Shown here: in pieces, positions 45,861-53,549 of the stretch
How the letters are laid out: each line of letters starts with the position of its first letter
How positions within the stretch are numbered: position 1 is the stretch's first letter
From: Vibrio europaeus
Lineage (GTDB): Bacteria > Pseudomonadota > Gammaproteobacteria > Enterobacterales > Vibrionaceae
Reading direction: 5' to 3'
Assembly: GCF_001695575.1 (NCBI RefSeq)
Contig: NZ_LUAX01000001.1
Span: 1,798,001-1,862,000 of the forward strand
Length of the DNA stretch: 64,000 bases
The notes under the pieces: model-generated
Seen by the model: the letters and a program-made list of their open reading frames with translations, nothing else
The model's database searches: none
What the model was told of the DNA's origin: nothing
Translations under genes and position numbers: made by a program

Positions 45861-46691
45861 TTAATTGAGCGTATTTACCTTTCCTTTAGCTAAGCTTTTT
45901 TGTTGCTCAATGAATTTAAAAAAACTGCTTTCACTGATGAATGGATTTCCGTTATTGCCAAGTTTATCTCTGTTCTCAAACAGATAGTTTTTGTGTGGAT
46001 GGTTGGAAAGGTTAACACTGACAATTGGTGGCTGAAGCGCAATGTTTCTTACTTTATCCATACTGTTCAAAAACATGCTAATCATCTCTGGGTTTTTACC
46101 ACTGTAGCTATGACCACCAACAATGAAGGCTCTATATTCTTTGTCACTATCCTCGACAGTGAAATCCAATGAGTAGTCGCCAAGAGTATGACCAGGAGTA
46201 AGGTAAAATTTAAACTCTTTACCACCAAATTCCATTAACACATCGTCTTTGATCTCAATATCTAGCTTGGGGGGGATGAACTTGTTTAGTTCCTTTGCTT
46301 CCTTCAATTGCTGTATAGATAGTTCGTGGGCGCTCTTTGTCATTACTACCTTCGCATCATACATTTCTTGTAAATACTGAGCTCCACCAACGTGGTCTGA
46401 GTGCCCATGAGTCACTAGAACATGCGTGACTCCCCTACCTTCAAGTCCTAGCTTTCTGAGGTTTATAGGAATCCACTTAGAATAAGGGAAATCAAGAGAA
46501 TCAATTATCACTAACCCATCATTGGTTTCTACCGCGTAAGAAGAAACCCACTTGTCACCAACGTAATATACATTATCGAACATCTTGAATGGTTCTATAT
46601 AACCATTTTTATCGGTCATTTCTGGCGCTTGTCCGCTTGCCATTGAAAGCCCAGAACAAGACATAAGAAGACCCAATATAATTCTTTTCAT
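45861..46691 (-). CDS. Secreted metallo-beta-lactamase-fold hydrolase
   Basis: A 276-residue exported protein with signal peptide (MKRIILGLLMSCSGLSMASG). The zinc motif HGHSDH is at 95-100, with PGHT at 166-169 and GGHSYS at 192-197. This spacing fits the class B beta-lactamase-like branch, closest by eye to subclass B3-like or glyoxalase-like exported proteins. I start at 46691; the frame runs 49 codons further upstream and overlaps the next gene. Antibiotic hydrolysis cannot be claimed from motifs alone. Confidence 0.8.
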   Translation of the reverse strand: MKRIILGLLMSCSGLSMASGQAPEMTDKNGYIEPFKMFDNVYYVGDKWVSSYAVETNDGLVIIDSLDFPYSKWIPINLRKLGLEGRGVTHVLVTHGHSDHVGGAQYLQEMYDAKVVMTKSAHELSIQQLKEAKELNKFIPPKLDIEIKDDVLMEFGGKEFKFYLTPGHTLGDYSLDFTVEDSDKEYRAFIVGGHSYSGKNPEMISMFLNSMDKVRNIALQPPIVSVNLSNHPHKNYLFENRDKLGNNGNPFISESSFFKFIEQQKSLAKGKVNTLN

Positions 46692-46783
46692 TAAGTTACC
46701 ATTTATCGTTCGTCTGATATTTGACTTATATTTCGGTGTGCTACTAATACGATTAGGATAACCATCACGAACATAGTGACAGC

Positions 46784-47140
46784 TTATAGTGAGATAGCTA
46801 GAGCTAAGGCTATACAAGCAAAAAAGCTCCAACACCACAAAGAGTTAAGGAACATGATTACTTTAAATTTCGTCGAGTCAGTCTTGACTCTATGCTTTAT
46901 AAAAGGGTAAGCGATACAATAACGATGGTATCTCCCACCGACAGATACAAGTGACTTACTTAACCAGCTGGATTCTAGTTTACGGGGTTCTAATGATAGC
47001 TGTTCATCCATGAACTTCATTCTCTCTGAATCACCAAGTATTGTCCTAGCGGAAATAAACACAAAAGGTAAAGTCCAGATAATCACATACCCCCAGAGAA
47101 CCACTGCAATTATTTTTAACACCAAATCTAATGAACCCAA
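46784..47140 (-). CDS. Small membrane protein, candidate immunity paralog 1
   Basis: A 118-residue protein with N-terminal (about 8-28) and C-terminal (about 95-115) membrane segments. The middle motif GGRYHRYCIAYPFIKHRVKT is shared with the proteins at 47582 and 47763, and the end FLNSLWCWSFFACIALAL is shared as well. It is not a family I can name. Its place behind a lipase effector suggests an orphan immunity copy. Confidence 0.6.
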   Translation of the reverse strand: MGSLDLVLKIIAVVLWGYVIIWTLPFVFISARTILGDSERMKFMDEQLSLEPRKLESSWLSKSLVSVGGRYHRYCIAYPFIKHRVKTDSTKFKVIMFLNSLWCWSFFACIALALAISL

Positions 47141-47195
47141 ATCAGATACTCACGTGAAGGAAAAGTAGCTACTTCCTTGCAGAAACTATGTGCCA

Positions 47196-47579
47196 CTATC
47201 CAAACCCGTTAATCAGCTTAAAGGTAAAACCAATCAAAAATAGCGCAATAGATGTGTAAGAGAACAAAGAGTTCATAAGCATTACACGATGCTCAATAGG
47301 ATTCGCTAGCCTGCGTTCCGTCTTTCTAAATAAATACTTCCGCGAATATGAGATAAACCGTGAACCTCGGCCAAACGACAACGAATCTTGCATCTTAGTC
47401 TCTTCAAACCCAAACACCTCATCTAACTTAAAAATATGATGAGAGCTCCCAAGACTAACTCTGAGAATCTGAAACGTATATGGGAATACCCAAACCAGCC
47501 ACAGAGCTACGATTAGGGAAAAAGGAATTCCTAATAAAACAACGACTAACTGAAACATTAAACTAGCCTCTAACTTCAT
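47196..47579 (-). CDS. Small membrane protein, candidate immunity paralog 2 (divergent)
   Basis: A 127-residue protein with two membrane segments near the N-terminus and one near the C-terminus. It shares layout with its neighbours: VFPYTFQILRVSLGSSHHIFKLDE parallels IPFMYQSIRTTLGAYKHILFLDE in the 128-aa protein, and SRFISYSRKYLF parallels SRFHRYCFVFPF. It is the most diverged paralog. It begins 2 bp after the 62-aa fragment ends. Confidence 0.6.
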   Translation of the reverse strand: MKLEASLMFQLVVVLLGIPFSLIVALWLVWVFPYTFQILRVSLGSSHHIFKLDEVFGFEETKMQDSLSFGRGSRFISYSRKYLFRKTERRLANPIEHRVMLMNSLFSYTSIALFLIGFTFKLINGFG

Positions 47580-47581
47580 AA

Positions 47582-47770
47582 CTACCTCAGTTCATGAGTC
47601 TGTATGACCAAAGCTAGACATATACAGGCAAAGAAGCTCCAAAGCCAAATGGTCTTAAACCAAATTATCACTCTGAACCTTTGAGAGCGAGTCCTCACTC
47701 TATGCTGGATAAACGGATAGATAAAACAACACTGACTATCATGTCCATTAGTTAACCTATCATTATCCAA
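47582..47770 (-). pseudogene. Truncated immunity paralog 3 (62 codons)
   Basis: A 62-codon frame that keeps only the C-terminal half of its neighbours (QCCFIYPFIQHRVRTRSQRFRVIIWFKTIWLWSFFACICLAL). The N-terminal membrane segment is missing. It overlaps the next upstream gene by 8 bp, so it could be translated, but it looks like a remnant of a recombined duplicate. Confidence 0.55.
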
Positions 47771-48149
47771 AAGATTTTGAGATTCCGAGAGACTCAGAAA
47801 TAAAGACTAGAACTAAAAAACCAACGACGCCCCACAACCAAAGAGAGTTAAGCCACATTAAAACCCAAAAGCTTTTTCTTTTAGTCGTAGCTCTATTCTT
47901 AATAAATGGAAACACAAAACAGTAACGATGAAATCTAGAGCCAATAGCTGGAAAGGTATAATCCAAGCCAGCAACTAACTCAGAATTGTTTCGTTTTTCA
48001 AATTCTTTGGAAGCTAGTTGTTCATCCAAAAAAAGAATGTGTTTATAGGCTCCCAATGTTGTCCGTATAGACTGGTACATGAACGGTATTAGCCAAATAC
48101 CAACCCAAAATCCTAAAACAATTCTCAGGTAAACCATGGCTTCAATCAT
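47763..48149 (-). CDS. Small membrane protein, candidate immunity paralog 4
   Basis: A 128-residue protein with membrane segments at about 5-25 and 97-118. The central GSRFHRYCFVFPFIKNRATTKRKSF matches the other three copies. It is the closest of the paralogs to the lipase effector, 51 bp after the 236-aa gene. No enzymatic motif is visible. Confidence 0.62.
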   Translation of the reverse strand: MIEAMVYLRIVLGFWVGIWLIPFMYQSIRTTLGAYKHILFLDEQLASKEFEKRNNSELVAGLDYTFPAIGSRFHRYCFVFPFIKNRATTKRKSFWVLMWLNSLWLWGVVGFLVLVFISESLGISKSFG

Positions 48150-48200
48150 GACCGATAATAACAGTATAGTATCCGCTCATGAACCGGGATAGACAGTAGA

Positions 48201-48911
48201 CTATTCAGTCCCATGGTTCTCATCTACAGGCTCGGTTCGATAACCTTCTCCCGCTGAAATATCATAGTGAATAACTGTATCGTCATTAAACTTTGAGAAG
48301 TCGTAGTACACTGTAAAAGCATTAAACTCTTCATCCTTGGTTCTTTGCTTATTATCTATGTAAAAATGGCAACCAATTGCACCTGCCCATACTTTCCGAA
48401 TGCTTTTAAAAACATCTCCGTTACAATCTTTTGCCTCTATCAAGGAGTTAAACGATAGAGGGCTATCTGTTGATGAAACAGGACTATAAATACGTAACTC
48501 TGCAAAACCAACTGTATCAAATGTGTTTTTAGCATCTACTGTAATCTGGTGTAATTTCATATCACAGCCAGAAGACATAGCTCCCTTGTAGGGTAATCTC
48601 AACTCATAAGTGTCGTTACTTTTTGCAAAATTGTGGTCAAATAATATATTTGATTTTCCACCAGCCCTTATCTCGCCATCAGACGCGCTCCAAGAAAATG
48701 ATTTACACTCTTCACCACCATAAAACGTACCGTAAGCTGATACATGCGCATCTATCGGTTTCTTACCCCGAATAACTATATATTTATCCTCTAAAGATGC
48801 ACCAAAAGGAGCTTGAGTGCTCTCGGACCACTCTGCAATTGGATATACAACGTAAAACAATAACGCGAATAAGCCAACAAGGCCTAGTAAGACTTTCAGT
48901 GCCGTGTTCAT
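48201..48911 (-). CDS. Membrane-anchored candidate immunity protein of the lipase effector
   Basis: A 236-residue protein with one N-terminal membrane segment (about 5-24) and a large exported domain containing paired cysteines (EECKSFSW, GCDMKL, AKDCNGD, IGCHFY). Its ATG overlaps the effector stop by 4 bp, the usual coupling of an effector with its cognate immunity protein. A periplasmic domain suits protection against a lipase acting on membranes from the periplasm. No named family is recognised. Confidence 0.6.
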   Translation of the reverse strand: MNTALKVLLGLVGLFALLFYVVYPIAEWSESTQAPFGASLEDKYIVIRGKKPIDAHVSAYGTFYGGEECKSFSWSASDGEIRAGGKSNILFDHNFAKSNDTYELRLPYKGAMSSGCDMKLHQITVDAKNTFDTVGFAELRIYSPVSSTDSPLSFNSLIEAKDCNGDVFKSIRKVWAGAIGCHFYIDNKQRTKDEEFNAFTVYYDFSKFNDDTVIHYDISAGEGYRTEPVDENHGTE

Positions 48912-50950
48912 TGTAGTTGTTCCTCGATAGCGAAATCTCTGGCTTTCTGGTCACCATAAATTATTGACTCTGAAGGCAATATTGAAGGGTCGTTTTTTAG
49001 CTTATTAAGCTCTTGTTTAGTCCGCTGTAAGTTCAATATAATTTTTTTAGTAATACCTTGTTCAAACTTTAAGCTTACTCTTTTAGCTTCACCTACGTGA
49101 TATGGGATACCTAAACTTTCTGCGAGTTCGTGTGAAAGCTGGTGATAAGCTTTTGTCAATCGATTTTCAGTACTCTCTAACTCATCACTCGCTTCATTAT
49201 ATGTGGTAGATAAAGTATCACTCAGTAATATCTTAAGTTGTGATTTAAGATTGGGAATATATTCGGACATCATATGATCCAGCCCTGAATCAATAACGGT
49301 GCCAGCATAACCATTAATATCAATATGCTCTTTACTTAGTGAATCAGCTAAAATAAACGAATCATCTTGTTTATCATTTGCGAACGTCATACTTGTAATA
49401 TGAGTCTGCCTAGGTGTAAGTAGTACTTGCTTTACATCATTTGGTTGATGTTTTTCAACGCTATAAGTTAATAGTTGGATCAAATTACCATGATGATGGT
49501 AATTGTCTTCGTCGTCATCAGTAACTCGATCAAACAGCGCAGCTGCTACATTCAGTAGGGGCGTCACTCCTTTCATTAATTTTGTTGGCAAAGAGTCATT
49601 ACTTTCTTTATCAGCACTAGTGTTAGTCCATTTAAAAGGTACCTGTGGGACCAAATCATGGTTATTGACATGACGATAATGAATAACATTATTAAACTTT
49701 GAAACAAAGGAATGTGTTCCTGTTCTCGGCATACCATAAGTAAATAAGCGTAAACAACTAGGGTTATAGGTTTGTTGTAACATCGCTGTGATAATCAGTG
49801 CCCCAGCTCCCCCTAAACTATGCCCACAAATATAAAACTTCTTATTTTTATGGCTATCTAAATCTTTCTCCATTTTACGTATCAATGCGATGGCATATTG
49901 ATAAAATCCTTGATGTACGTAAGTATTACTCAACTCAGGTATAGCAACTTGTGACGCATCCAAATCCGATATTACATCTTGATATCCTGGGGACTGGAAA
50001 AAAGCTCTAGCTCCATCAACGCTTTCAATTATTCTAAAGGCAACCGGATATACTGTTTTGACAGGCTTAGTATAATTTTTATCTGCCAGTTTAACGATTT
50101 CTTCGTTACCAAAATAGGTTTGGGTTCCACGAACTCCCACTATCACTGTTTTATTGTTGCTTAGGAGATACCCTTCGCACCCAATTTTCTTATCTGCATA
50201 AAATTCATACTTGAGATGTTGAGAGTAAGGCACTTGTTGCAACAACCAGTTTTCTTTAGATGAAGCGCAGTATTCCGGCCTATTACCTTGCTTCATCTGC
50301 CCAACGATAAAATCTATTCCCCCTTGCTCTAAGCTTGGACTTCCCCCATCTGGGATACCAAACTTATCACTCGCGTATGCTAGCTGCGCCAGTAAAGCAA
50401 AGGTGTAACTGTTAACTAGGTTAAACTCATCAGTATCGAGAATCACTGGTATATAACTGCGCAGTGCTTTCACTTCAAAAACATAGCTTTGGTTGTGACT
50501 CAGTCTGAAACCTGCTTTTTCCTCAGATGCATTAATATCTAGAGCGGTGTGATATCCCGTTAAGAACTCATCTTCAGGAGCTTCATCCCAAAAATCGCCT
50601 ATGGTAGTGTTCTTATACTGCTTTGGTGGTTGTTCAGTAGAAGTTGGATCAGCGTTCTCCTTATCAACTCGTTCCTTTACTGGTGACTCTATCTCTTTAT
50701 CTCGGCTGTCGTACTTTTCAACTTCAGTGAGTAAAGACGTTTGAGTTACCGATGCTCGCCACTCACCAGCTGGAATGTTGGTAAAGTGTACTTTTCCTGC
50801 ACTAGTAGTTTGAGTTCGTGTATCAGAAAAGTCATTCAACGTAATCGTTACGACAAGACCATCTATAGGCTCATCATTCTCGCTCATAAACTCTAGCTCT
50901 AACCAGTTTTTATCTGGGTTGCACTGTACACAACTGTTAAATGAATCCAT
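48908..50950 (-). CDS. Class-3 lipase-fold protein, probable type VI secretion effector
   Basis: A 680-residue protein. Residues 15-72 look like an immunoglobulin-like carrier domain (LELEFMSENDEPIDGLVVTITLND...GKVHFTNIPAGEWRASV). The lipase core has VIVGVRGTQ (269-277, oxyanion strand), GHSLGG with nucleophile Ser378, HDLVPQVP with likely Asp432 and a HHH cluster near 485-487. The C-terminal 150 residues are helical. It starts 2 bp after a DUF4123 gene, a known adaptor for type VI effectors. No PAAR or VgrG gene is next to it, so it must load onto a spike encoded elsewhere. Confidence 0.78.
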   Translation of the reverse strand: MDSFNSCVQCNPDKNWLELEFMSENDEPIDGLVVTITLNDFSDTRTQTTSAGKVHFTNIPAGEWRASVTQTSLLTEVEKYDSRDKEIESPVKERVDKENADPTSTEQPPKQYKNTTIGDFWDEAPEDEFLTGYHTALDINASEEKAGFRLSHNQSYVFEVKALRSYIPVILDTDEFNLVNSYTFALLAQLAYASDKFGIPDGGSPSLEQGGIDFIVGQMKQGNRPEYCASSKENWLLQQVPYSQHLKYEFYADKKIGCEGYLLSNNKTVIVGVRGTQTYFGNEEIVKLADKNYTKPVKTVYPVAFRIIESVDGARAFFQSPGYQDVISDLDASQVAIPELSNTYVHQGFYQYAIALIRKMEKDLDSHKNKKFYICGHSLGGAGALIITAMLQQTYNPSCLRLFTYGMPRTGTHSFVSKFNNVIHYRHVNNHDLVPQVPFKWTNTSADKESNDSLPTKLMKGVTPLLNVAAALFDRVTDDDEDNYHHHGNLIQLLTYSVEKHQPNDVKQVLLTPRQTHITSMTFANDKQDDSFILADSLSKEHIDINGYAGTVIDSGLDHMMSEYIPNLKSQLKILLSDTLSTTYNEASDELESTENRLTKAYHQLSHELAESLGIPYHVGEAKRVSLKFEQGITKKIILNLQRTKQELNKLKNDPSILPSESIIYGDQKARDFAIEEQLQ

Positions 50951-50952
50951 TG

Positions 50953-51825
50953 TTAGACCTCACTTCCAAATTGTTGAGTTAGCACGTAAAGAGCGTACTG
51001 AGCCTCATCATTTTCATGCTCCTTGAGCAGCTCAGTCGCCGATGGTAAAACTAACTGCTCTTTGCCTGCAATTATCGCGAGCGCAGCGCTCATCACTCGG
51101 TACGTCAAGGTTTTATCTGGCTCGGAGAGGGTAGAAATAATAACTGAATCAATATCACGACCTTGATTAATAAGTTGGTTCATTTTTTTCGAGAAATGCT
51201 GCCACAGCCATGACTCTAGGTTAGATTGCACGAGCTTTAAGTTTTCTTGAGGGTCAAAGTGATGGGGCTTCATTATCCACCAACATCCTTGATGGGAGTG
51301 AACTTCTGATTGCAATTGATTGGTATAGGTAGTGAGAGAGTCTTTACGGCTTTCTAGCCCGACTAGTTGATGTATCTTGCCTAAAAACTGATTTACCTCC
51401 GAGTCATCCATATTACTTAGCATCGGTAAAATCACTGCTCTATCGTAGAAACGAAAAAGTACTTCCTCCCCATCCATAGCCGCTACCAATAGACTTCTAA
51501 GGTGACTAAGTACTTCTTCTACGCTAGCTGAACTCGAAAAAGCTAAACCTTGATTGAGCAAGGCTTCTGGTAGTGATATGACTGAATCGGAAACAGGAAT
51601 TAACCATGGTGTCAACGACATCACATCTTTAAACATTGCCCCTTGAAACAAAGGCACAGACTCATCAAAACCAAAGCCATCATTCTGATTTACTGCTGAC
51701 TTGTGTAGCTTATGATCAACAAGCCAATAACTATGCTTTTCATTGTCTTGAAGCCATGACTGGAGAGTCAGGTAGTCTGACTCCTTTGACTGATTATTTT
51801 TTGGCTCTACATATTCTAACGACAT
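50953..51825 (-). CDS. DUF4123 type VI secretion adaptor
   Basis: A 290-residue protein of DUF4123 type: an early segment with YWLVDHKLH, then SLTPWLIPVSD, SVEEVLSHLRSLLVAAMDGEEVLFRFYDRAVILPML, which is the family core. Such proteins load effectors on the VgrG tip and are encoded directly upstream of their cargo. Here only 2 bp separate it from the lipase gene, so it is the first gene of the module. Confidence 0.78.
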   Translation of the reverse strand: MSLEYVEPKNNQSKESDYLTLQSWLQDNEKHSYWLVDHKLHKSAVNQNDGFGFDESVPLFQGAMFKDVMSLTPWLIPVSDSVISLPEALLNQGLAFSSSASVEEVLSHLRSLLVAAMDGEEVLFRFYDRAVILPMLSNMDDSEVNQFLGKIHQLVGLESRKDSLTTYTNQLQSEVHSHQGCWWIMKPHHFDPQENLKLVQSNLESWLWQHFSKKMNQLINQGRDIDSVIISTLSEPDKTLTYRVMSAALAIIAGKEQLVLPSATELLKEHENDEAQYALYVLTQQFGSEV

Positions 51826-51937
51826 GATTTTAATACCAGTTCAACTAACGTTTTGGCGTAGCATACACTACGAATATTCAGGGTAAAAACTTGCTCAGAC
51901 AGGCAGTTTTTCTCACCTAAACTCCCTTTGAACCTCC

Positions 51938-51979
51938 TCCACTTACCCCACTCCACAGCTGACAAGTGGGGTAAGTGGA
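51938..51979. repeat. 13-bp perfect inverted repeat between vapE-like gene and DUF4123 gene
   Basis: TCCACTTACCCCA and its exact complement are separated by 16 nt containing an inner CTCCAC. There is no T run, so it is not a standard terminator. It is the only strong structure in the 169 bp between the replication-type core and the cargo. Confidence 0.7.
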
Positions 51980-51994
51980 TTGAAGTTCTAACCT

Positions 51995-53242
51995 TCATAA
52001 ATACTCCAAAGGAGTCACGGTGGGAAAGCAATATCTATTCGTTCCATTGAGCAATTTCCTTTCTATTTTTCCTTCCTTACTTAACAGGGATAGCGCTTTA
52101 CCCACTGCATTACCTCTAGAGACATTTATGCCTATAAATTCACAGATCTGTTTGGTCGTCATCCACTCTCGCGCTTTGTCTTCACAAACATTGATATGTT
52201 CGGAAAGCATGTTGTACCAAACCCCTTTATCAACATACTTTTCGGAGTCTTCTGCAATAAGCCTTTGCTCATCTCTAGTCAACGTCCAAGCATAGCCTTC
52301 GTTTAAAAGTAGATGCTTTACCTCAAGCCAAAACTGCTTCAACCGTTCGGGATTGATTAACACCAACTCTCCAGAGCGAGAAAAGCGCCACCCTAAAACT
52401 TCATTGAGTAATGACATGTCTGTCTCTTTCACTAACTCAATCACCGCATATCTTGAGTTTCCCGTTTCATCTTTAAGGAAGTCGGTACCATTTACGGTGG
52501 CTATTAAGTTCGTCTGTCTGGGCTTCTTAATATCCGTTCTCGCATACGGTGGTCTTATCGTGTCGCATGAGCGCGTAATAAAAGCCTTCAACGCTCCCTG
52601 ACAGTTTCGCGTCGAACGCTCTAACTCTCCGAGTTCAACAATCCATGAACGAATTACCGAAAGGACGTTATCTTTATTGTCAGGGTTAAGCTCCGAGCCT
52701 TCTAAAAAAGCACCATACATCACAGTAGCAATGCGCCCTACAAACGCTGTTTTTCGAAACGACTGTTCCCCTTGTAGAACTGGCACTAACTTCGACTTAA
52801 AGTTAGGGACGTATATAGATGCAACGCATCCAACTAACCATCGTTTCATGACAACTGAAGCAAGTCCGTTGTTTTTAGCTCTCAAACAACTGATAACTTT
52901 GTCTACTCGCTTTTTCCCATCCCATGAGTCATTCAACCATTCCTCTATAGGGTGATAGCTATTTTCCAGTGCCACTGCTGCAAAGTGGTCATCAATTGAG
53001 GCTCTAGGTAGAGAGTGAATCGAGGCTAGGGATATCAATTCACTTCTGATGACTTCAGGAGTGCCTATGCACTCCTGACCACTATAGATATCCTGCTCCA
53101 ATGTCATTTTGTTGTGTTTTGCTTCGTATCCCGCATATTCGAGTAACGCCTTCAGGTTGCTGGCTGTATTGAGTACGATTAGCTTTCCTGAATCCGTATA
53201 CTTCACATGGGGAAATTGAAGTGTTTCCCCATCATTAGACAT
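51995..53242 (-). CDS. VapE-like (virulence-associated E) P-loop protein
   Basis: A 415-residue protein like the VapE family of satellite islands, proposed helicase/primase-associated ATPases. The N-terminal region (HPIEEWLNDSWDGKKRVD) and VPVLQGEQSFRKTAFVG (about 154-169) mark the family. The P-loop reads GEQSFRKT, with Ser and Arg at two positions that are normally Gly, so ATP binding may be altered. Walker B is probably SWIVELGELE (199-208). A winged-helix-like C-terminus (TTKQICEFIGINVSRGNAVGKALSLLSKEGKIERK) follows. It overlaps the alpA-like gene by 8 bp. Confidence 0.75.
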   Translation of the reverse strand: MSNDGETLQFPHVKYTDSGKLIVLNTASNLKALLEYAGYEAKHNKMTLEQDIYSGQECIGTPEVIRSELISLASIHSLPRASIDDHFAAVALENSYHPIEEWLNDSWDGKKRVDKVISCLRAKNNGLASVVMKRWLVGCVASIYVPNFKSKLVPVLQGEQSFRKTAFVGRIATVMYGAFLEGSELNPDNKDNVLSVIRSWIVELGELERSTRNCQGALKAFITRSCDTIRPPYARTDIKKPRQTNLIATVNGTDFLKDETGNSRYAVIELVKETDMSLLNEVLGWRFSRSGELVLINPERLKQFWLEVKHLLLNEGYAWTLTRDEQRLIAEDSEKYVDKGVWYNMLSEHINVCEDKAREWMTTKQICEFIGINVSRGNAVGKALSLLSKEGKIERKLLNGTNRYCFPTVTPLEYL

Positions 53243-53474
53243 TGCTCAGCTCCCCCTGAAGAACATGCTCCAGTTTAGAATGGTTATCTAACCAGCTGTC
53301 TAGATCCTCTTTTAGATAGCGGACAGAACGGCCAATCTTGATAAATGGTGGTGCTGCAGTTCGATTGCCTCTCAGTCCTTCCATTCTCGCCTGTCTAAGA
53401 AAAGAACGACTCATTCCAATGTATTCTGCGGTTTCCTGCTCTGTATATGCTCGTTTGTTTAAGTAGACTGACAT
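53235..53474 (-). CDS. AlpA-like helix-turn-helix regulator / excisionase
   Basis: A 79-residue MerR-like DNA-binding protein: LNKRAYTEQETAEYIGMSRSFLRQARMEGLRG...PPFIKIGRSVRYLKEDLDSWLDNH. This pattern is shared by AlpA activators and excisionases of P4-like islands. I start at ATG 53474, 9 bp after AAGGAG; an in-frame ATG three codons upstream overlaps the ribosome-binding site, and the longer frame runs into the next gene. It probably controls integrase or excision. Confidence 0.82.
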   Translation of the reverse strand: MSVYLNKRAYTEQETAEYIGMSRSFLRQARMEGLRGNRTAAPPFIKIGRSVRYLKEDLDSWLDNHSKLEHVLQGELSNV

Positions 53475-53549
53475 AACACTCATCTCCTTCGTTGTTCGTG
53501 ACGGAACAATAAGAAAATGGATTATCTTCACGTGCATAAAACCGTGCAT

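Noticed and set aside
46692..46838. 49-codon N-terminal extension of the metallo-beta-lactamase-fold gene
   Set aside because: It would bury a clear signal peptide and overlap the upstream gene. The Met at 46691 is the natural start.
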